DNA from: Ornithoclostridium sp944380285
GTDB taxonomy: Bacteria; Bacillota; Clostridia; Christensenellales; UBA3700
Assembly: GCA_963931165.1 (NCBI GenBank)
Contig: OZ006985.1
Location: 682,001 to 746,000 of the forward strand
Direction: 5' to 3'
Length of the DNA stretch: 64,000 nucleotides
Shown: positions 59,773 to 64,000 of the stretch, piece after piece
How the letters are laid out: each line of letters starts with the position of its first letter
How positions within the stretch are numbered: position 1 is the first letter of the stretch
Notes under the pieces: generated by a model
The model's database searches: none
What the model saw: only the letters and a program-made list of their open reading frames with translations
Told to the model about the DNA's origin: nothing
Program-made: the position numbers and the translations under genes

Positions 59773-60644
59773 AGATCGCTTGCATCGACATCGGCGGGAC
59801 GTCCATCAAGCGCCTCTGCGCGACCGCCGAAAAGGGCATGAAACTTGCGGACTACCGCGTCGAAGGCTTCGATTCCGCCCCGACTCGCGCGGCGGAGGGC
59901 TTCGAGGCGATCAGGTCCGCCGTGTTCGACAGCATATCCGCGCTGATCGATACCTACGGATGTGAGGCGATCGCCATCTCCACCGCAGGCACCGTCGATT
60001 GGGACAGAGGAGTCGTCACATTCGCGACCGCCGCGCTGCCCGGGTTCACCGGCTATGACATCGTATCCGACGTCAAGGCGAAGTTCGGTCTGCCCGTCAG
60101 GGCGATCAACGACGCGACCGCTGCCGCCGTCGCCGAACACTATATCGACAAATTTTCGAGGCAGAGCGAGGTCGTGCTGACGATCGGCACAGGCCTCGGC
60201 AGCGCGCTCATACGCCCGGGCAAACTCTGCGCGGAGAGCGTCACCGACCTGCATATCGGCCACGTCTGCTTTGACGAAGAAGGCGTGCCGTGCAAGTGCG
60301 GCAAAAGGGGCTGTATCGAACAGTATGCGTCGGCGAGCGCGCTCAGAAGGATGAGCGGCGAAGACGACCTCGACAAGGTGTTCAACGACTATTGCAGCTA
60401 TCCGACCGCGATCGAGACGTTCATAAAGGCGCTCGTCAAGGCGGTCAAGCTGGCGTTCGAGACAGGCGTCAAGCGCGTCGTGGTCGGCGGCGGCGTCGCC
60501 GAGATCAAAGGCTGGTGGGGCGGGTTCCTCGGCAAGTTCCCCTATGAGATGTCGAGCAGGATCGGACGCGCCCAACTCGGCAACCGCGCAGGAGCGCTCG
60601 GCGCAGCTTACGCCGCGCTCAACGGACAATTCAAAAATCAATAA
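59769..60644 (+). CDS. nanK: ROK-family N-acetylmannosamine kinase
   Basis: 291 residues of the ROK (repressor, ORF, kinase) family without a DNA-binding domain. IDIGGTSIKR binds ATP phosphate, GTGLGSALI lies in the hinge, and HVCFDEEGVPCKCGKRGCIEQYAS holds the zinc-binding Cys/His motif. Between nanE and nanA its substrate is most likely ManNAc. The ATG at 59769 overlaps the nanE stop by 4 bases. Confidence 0.9.
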   Translation: MKIACIDIGGTSIKRLCATAEKGMKLADYRVEGFDSAPTRAAEGFEAIRSAVFDSISALIDTYGCEAIAISTAGTVDWDRGVVTFATAALPGFTGYDIVSDVKAKFGLPVRAINDATAAAVAEHYIDKFSRQSEVVLTIGTGLGSALIRPGKLCAESVTDLHIGHVCFDEEGVPCKCGKRGCIEQYASASALRRMSGEDDLDKVFNDYCSYPTAIETFIKALVKAVKLAFETGVKRVVVGGGVAEIKGWWGGFLGKFPYEMSSRIGRAQLGNRAGALGAAYAALNGQFKNQ

Positions 60645-60668
60645 CTTCTTGACGGAGGCATAAATTTT

Positions 60669-61562
60669 ATGTACGACAAAGAAAAGTTCAAGGGCATACT
60701 GCCCGCGCTTCTGACCCCGTTCGACAAGAGTGACAAGGTCAGCAAAAAATCGGTCGAAAAACTCATACGCTACAACCTCGCAAAGGGCGTCGACGGCTTC
60801 TATGTCGGCGGTTCCACCGGCGAGGGACTGCTGCTCACCAAAGAGGAGAGAGAGACGCTGTTCGAGTACGCAGCCGAAGCCAATAACGGCAAGTCCACGA
60901 TGATCGCCCACGTCGGTACCGTCTGCACCGAACACGCGATCGAGATGGCGAAAAACGCCGAAAAACTCGGCTATGACGCGATCAGCGCGGTCGCGCCCTA
61001 CTACTATGCGTTCACCCCCGAGCAGCGTAAACAATATTACTACGACATCGCCGACGCGACGAGCCTGCCGATGATCGTCTACAACTTCCCGGCGGCGAAC
61101 GGCTTCAATCTCGACAAGGGCACCGCGGAGGAGATGTTCGCTCACACCGACAAGTTCATCGGCATCAAGCACACCACCTCCGACCTGTTCGCGCTCGAAC
61201 AGTTCAAGACGATGAAGGCAAAACCCATCGTCTACAACGGCTTTGACGAAATGCTGATCGGCGGCCTCGCTATGGGCGCGGACGGCGGCATCGGCAGCAC
61301 CTACAACTTCATGGCGGAGAAGTTCATCACCATCTACCGCTCCTTTGTCAACAACGACGTCAAGACCGCTTGCGCGACTCAATACGAGGTCAACGAGATC
61401 ATCGCTCAGCTGATCAAGTACGGCGTGTTTGCGTCCGAAAAGTACATCTTGGAGTGCCTCGGCATAGAGATGGGCGACTGCCGCAGACCCTTCCTGCCGC
61501 TGTCCGAAGAGGGCAAGAAGGCGATGAGGGAGATCGCAAAACAGTTCCAAAAGGCGGAGTGA
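60669..61562 (+). CDS. nanA: N-acetylneuraminate lyase
   Basis: 297 residues of the DHDPS/NAL superfamily. GGSTGEGLLLT binds the carboxylate, the Schiff-base lysine is in FIGIKHTTSD and the catalytic Tyr in VYNFPAANG. The GSTGEG and YNFPA forms are typical of NanA rather than DapA. It splits sialic acid to ManNAc and pyruvate. GGAGGC precedes the ATG at 60669. It is the last gene of the nan operon; no sialic-acid transporter is included. Confidence 0.95.
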   Translation: MYDKEKFKGILPALLTPFDKSDKVSKKSVEKLIRYNLAKGVDGFYVGGSTGEGLLLTKEERETLFEYAAEANNGKSTMIAHVGTVCTEHAIEMAKNAEKLGYDAISAVAPYYYAFTPEQRKQYYYDIADATSLPMIVYNFPAANGFNLDKGTAEEMFAHTDKFIGIKHTTSDLFALEQFKTMKAKPIVYNGFDEMLIGGLAMGADGGIGSTYNFMAEKFITIYRSFVNNDVKTACATQYEVNEIIAQLIKYGVFASEKYILECLGIEMGDCRRPFLPLSEEGKKAMREIAKQFQKAE

Positions 61563-61568
61563 TAAAGA

Positions 61569-61591
61569 GGGGAGAGCATTGCGCTCTCCCC
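61569..61591. terminator. Hairpin between nanA and convergent gene
   Basis: Perfect 9-bp stem GGGGAGAGC / GCTCTCCCC with a 5-base loop, directly after the nanA stop. It has no clean T run on the plus strand; on the minus strand TCTTTAT follows, so it may serve the convergent gene. Confidence 0.6.
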
Positions 61592-61642
61592 GAAAACCTT
61601 TGCTTGAAAACGCGTCGGTCGGCTTCGTGCTACCGGCAAAAT

Positions 61643-62575
61643 TCAGTTGTCCGCGCCGTCGAAGTATTCGTGCGGCGCAAGCGTGCGCCTGCCCGCAAAC
61701 GAGATCTCAAAGTCGGACGGAGAGAGGGGCTGCCCGTCGATCGCGGCAAGGAATTTCGCCGCAAGGTCGAGCGTGCGCTCGTGCGCCTTCTCCAAGACGG
61801 AATCGACCGAGAGGTCGAGAGGGGTCGAGTCGTCCTCGCCGACCACGGACGGGTAGGGACGACGTTCCGCATTCATATAGTCTATCCCTCTGTCGAGAGG
61901 CGGGGTGACAAAGCCGTAGATGTAGTTGGGCTTGCCGATCAGCGCGCCCGCCGCCTTTACGACCAGACACGCCGGCGAAAAGAGGTTGTCGAACACGCTC
62001 TGATATGCCGCCATCCTCTTTTGGGCGGCGTACAGCTTGTCAAACGGGAGCTCTCTGCCTATCGCCTTGCACACCTCGGCAAGGCAAGCCGCCGTCGCCG
62101 CGCGCGACGCGTCGGTGAAGGGCAGCACCTCTTTGGCGTGAAAACGCGCCCCGTCCCCTCTGTCGCGCAGGAAGAGAATGCGGTCGATCGCCGACTCCTG
62201 CAGCATGTGCAGAGAGGGATAGAGGTCGGGTTTGAAAAAACGGCGCATATAGTTAGCCGCGTCGTGCGCCATCAGGGGGTGTATCTCTCTGTCCACGCAA
62301 TAGTGCGAGACATAGCCGAGACAGTAGGCGGCAAAGTCCGCGCTGCCCGAAGAAGCGCAAAGCCGCGCGAGAGAGCAAAATTGCTCATACACCGCGCAGG
62401 CGTGGACGCGCCCCGCCGTGCCGCGGTATTTGCCGAAGATATAGAAGAGCAGGTCGGGTCCCTGCGCGCCGGCGAGGAAGATCTCCCGCCTACCGTCGAC
62501 AAGATCGCGACCGCGTTCGCTCAGATCGTTTGCCGCGCGAAGCGCGCAGCGGTAGTGAGTGTAGTAGGATGCCAT
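61643..62575 (-). CDS. Zinc-dependent phospholipase C-like protein
   Basis: A 310-residue soluble protein of the zinc-dependent phospholipase C-like family often found in Clostridia. It begins ASYYTHYRCALRAANDL and has FLAGAQGPDLLFYIFG, YCLGYVSHYCVDREIHP and a later HAKEVLPF; the His/Asp residues in these motifs are the expected metal ligands. No signal peptide is visible, so it is probably intracellular, and the reaction is uncertain. The ATG at 62575 lies just downstream of a consensus promoter with almost no leader. Confidence 0.8.
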   Translation of the reverse strand: MASYYTHYRCALRAANDLSERGRDLVDGRREIFLAGAQGPDLLFYIFGKYRGTAGRVHACAVYEQFCSLARLCASSGSADFAAYCLGYVSHYCVDREIHPLMAHDAANYMRRFFKPDLYPSLHMLQESAIDRILFLRDRGDGARFHAKEVLPFTDASRAATAACLAEVCKAIGRELPFDKLYAAQKRMAAYQSVFDNLFSPACLVVKAAGALIGKPNYIYGFVTPPLDRGIDYMNAERRPYPSVVGEDDSTPLDLSVDSVLEKAHERTLDLAAKFLAAIDGQPLSPSDFEISFAGRRTLAPHEYFDGADN

Positions 62576-62584
62576 AACAATAAA

Positions 62585-62613
62585 ATTATAACATGTTCGC
62601 GCCGCCAATGCAA
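62585..62613 (-). promoter_or_regulatory. Promoter of the phospholipase C-like gene with minimal leader
   Basis: On the minus strand TTGCAT (plus 62608-62613), 17-base spacer, TATAAT (plus 62585-62590). Only nine bases separate the -10 from the ATG at 62575, so the mRNA leader would be about 3 nt. No Shine-Dalgarno fits. Confidence 0.8.
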
Positions 62614-62634
62614 ACGGGCGGCGCGCGGAGGAAA

Positions 62635-63750
62635 ATGAAATATCTCTTTTTCGATACCGAATGCGCGAATTGCTTTGACAGAACGGGCAAACTGTTCAGC
62701 ATAGGCTTCGTGCTGACCGACGAGAACTTCAATGTGTCGGAGCCGCGCGAGGACATCCTCATCAACCCCGACGCGCCGTTCGATTGGTTCGTCGTCCGCA
62801 AGATGATGGCGTACGATCGGCGCATCTTCAAGACAAAGCCCAAGTTCGACGACGTGTTCCCGAGGCTGGTCGAGTTGCTCGACGGCGCGATCGCGGTCGG
62901 ATTCAACACCGCCGCGGACGTCGTCTATCTGCTGGACGAGTGCAACCGCTACAAGCTGGATCCGCCCAAGATACGCTTTTTCGACGTGCAGCTCTGGGAA
63001 CAAAAACTGTCCGAACGCCAAAACGTGTGCAGGCTCGCCGCCGCATACGAGACGTGGTGCGGAATGGAGGCGCACGACGCCCACCGCAGCGATATGGACG
63101 CCGAGATGACGATGAACGTCGCCAAGGCGATGTGCGCGCGCCTCGGTATAAACATGGACGAGGCGGTCGCAGCCAATCCCGACTTTCAGGGCGAGACGGA
63201 GGGCTTTTACTACGCTTACAGCACAGATGAGATGCGCGATTCGCGGGACAAGACTCCGCGCCCGCACTACCGCAAGGTCAAGCCGGGACAGGAGAATTTC
63301 TGCCTGCGCGGCAGCCGAAATTACGAGATGTTCATGCGCTTTGCCGAGGACATCAACAAGCGCAACGACGGCAAAAAGGTCTGCCTTTCGGACAACCTCG
63401 AGAGCTTTGATTACGACAGGGCGATGAGGGCGCTGACCCGTATCGACGCCGCCGGCATGGGATATACGTTCAAGCCCTCGGAGGCGGCGGTCTATGTGTC
63501 GCTGGCGCGTGAGGACGAGACGGGCAAGATGCGCAAGTGCTCCAAGTTCAATCGCGCAAGAAGGCTCGCAAAAGAGGGCGCGATCGAGATGATGACCGCC
63601 GACGAGTTCGAAAGTGCCTATCCCTTGCCCGAGGGGGCAAACCTCGACTGGGACCGCTTCGACAAGCCCGAGTTCGCGCGGGAAGTCAAACGCAAAAAAC
63701 GCAAGAGACGCAAAAACAACGATCCGACAAAACAGGGCTCTCATCGTTGA
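62635..63750 (+). CDS. DEDDh-type 3'-5' exonuclease domain protein
   Basis: A 371-residue protein. Residues 1-180 form a DnaQ/epsilon-like exonuclease: FFDTECAN supplies the first Asp and Glu, AVGFNTAADV the second Asp region, and HRSDMDAEMT the His-x4-Asp of the DEDDh type, so the catalytic set is complete. Residues about 200-371 are a different region with LSREDETGKMRKCSKF-like sequence (here VSLAREDETGKMRKCSKFN) and a very basic tail (KRKKRKRRKNN), likely nucleic-acid binding. The ATG at 62635 is chosen for GGAGG just upstream. It is divergent from the phospholipase-like gene. Confidence 0.82.
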   Translation: MKYLFFDTECANCFDRTGKLFSIGFVLTDENFNVSEPREDILINPDAPFDWFVVRKMMAYDRRIFKTKPKFDDVFPRLVELLDGAIAVGFNTAADVVYLLDECNRYKLDPPKIRFFDVQLWEQKLSERQNVCRLAAAYETWCGMEAHDAHRSDMDAEMTMNVAKAMCARLGINMDEAVAANPDFQGETEGFYYAYSTDEMRDSRDKTPRPHYRKVKPGQENFCLRGSRNYEMFMRFAEDINKRNDGKKVCLSDNLESFDYDRAMRALTRIDAAGMGYTFKPSEAAVYVSLAREDETGKMRKCSKFNRARRLAKEGAIEMMTADEFESAYPLPEGANLDWDRFDKPEFAREVKRKKRKRRKNNDPTKQGSHR

Positions 63751-63775
63751 CAAAGCGAGAAAGACGTGATAGAAT
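63747..63775 (+). promoter_or_regulatory. Promoter of the last gene
   Basis: TTGACA at 63747-63752 (overlapping the exonuclease stop codon), 17-base spacer, TAGAAT at 63770-63775 with TG at 63767-63768. Confidence 0.8.
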
Positions 63776-63788
63776 GAAGATGTAGATT

Positions 63789-63820
63789 TGGGCGGCAAAA
63801 CCGCGTGGTTTTGCCGCCCA
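63789..63820 (+). promoter_or_regulatory. 14-bp perfect hairpin at the 5' end of the last mRNA
   Basis: Arms 63789-63802 and 63807-63820 are fully complementary (TGGGCGGCAAAACC with its partner) around a GCGT loop. It starts within about 8 bases of the predicted transcription start and is not followed by a T run, so it is a 5' stem rather than a terminator. Confidence 0.7.
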
Positions 63821-63845
63821 AAGTATATCAAAAAGGAGGATCTTT

Positions 63846-64000
63846 ATGGCAAAGAGGAAAGCTAAAAAGCGCATTTCGACATTGACGATCGTCATGCTGG
63901 TCGTCGCTCTCGTCGGCGCGGCGCTCGCCGTCGTCGGTCTGTTCACCGATTGGACGCATCAACAGGGTGAGGCGCTCGGCGGACTCATAGAAGGCAAGAC
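63846..64000 (+). CDS. Membrane-anchored protein, N-terminal fragment (3' partial)
   Basis: The frame is open from the ATG at 63846 to the window end (51 codons). AAAAGGAGG lies upstream. It starts with a basic MAKRKAKKRIS stretch and one hydrophobic helix (TIVMLVVALVGAALAVVGLF), followed by TDWTHQQGEALGG. This looks like a signal anchor of a membrane or exported protein. Nothing more can be said from the fragment. Confidence 0.65.
   Translation, partial: MAKRKAKKRISTLTIVMLVVALVGAALAVVGLFTDWTHQQGEALGGLIEGK

Overview
The window comes from the chromosome of an anaerobic, endospore-forming Clostridia-type bacterium (Bacillota), GC-rich by eye. The evidence is a SpoIIE phosphatase, a gerA-type germinant receptor operon, an electron-bifurcating [FeFe]-hydrogenase operon, a long S10-spc-alpha ribosomal operon with zinc-binding paralogs of L24, S14 and L36, and a sialic-acid catabolic cluster that suggests an animal-associated niche. 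The exact taxon cannot be fixed from sequence reading alone.

Layout. 1-7.9 kb: end of an ECF-type S component, a DUF1893 protein, spoIIE (minus), the divergent gerAA-gerAB-gerAC operon and a DUF1624 membrane acyltransferase with a promoter that predicts a leaderless mRNA. 8-12.2 kb: hydrogenase operon (NuoE-like, NuoF-like and HydA-like subunits). 12.4-16.1 kb: gltX-trmL (minus) and a GPH-family transporter. 16.1-22.7 kb: a promoter, a compact structured RNA of about 250 nt ending in a terminator-like hairpin, then a six-gene polyamine operon (speD, speA, speE, speB, carboxyspermidine dehydrogenase, nspC) that encodes two alternative routes from putrescine to spermidine. 22.8-25.4 kb: an SPFH/zinc-ribbon pair and a DUF1858 protein. 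25.5-28.1 kb: a zinc-type efflux operon (SmtB-like repressor, free HMA protein, P1B ATPase) with two copies of an operator-like inverted repeat. 28.1-33 kb: a 150-bp palindrome, 94-bp tandem repeats, a 1237-residue repeat lipoprotein and twin AT-rich hairpins.

33-48.9 kb is the ribosomal block, rpsJ through rplQ including secY, adk, map, a KOW protein, infA, rpmJ and rpoA. Its leader can form alternative terminator and antiterminator helices, and a second promoter lies before rpsM. 49-51 kb holds a CvpA-like gene and a non-coding repeat locus: CGACAAA motifs phased every 10 bp, a 253-bp tandem duplication with 4 mismatches, and three 23-bp repeats. 51-54.7 kb is a second 1237-residue lipoprotein of unknown function. 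55-57.7 kb has a broken metallo-hydrolase tail, a small conserved-looking protein, an S26B-type signal peptidase, mgsA and a macro-domain protein. 57.8-61.6 kb is nanH-nanE-nanK-nanA. The window ends with a zinc-dependent phospholipase C-like protein (minus), a DEDDh exonuclease and the start of a membrane protein.

The least explained elements are the RNA before speD, the phased CGACAAA array with its recent duplication, and the double polyamine pathway. Names of families rest on motif recognition, not on database searches.
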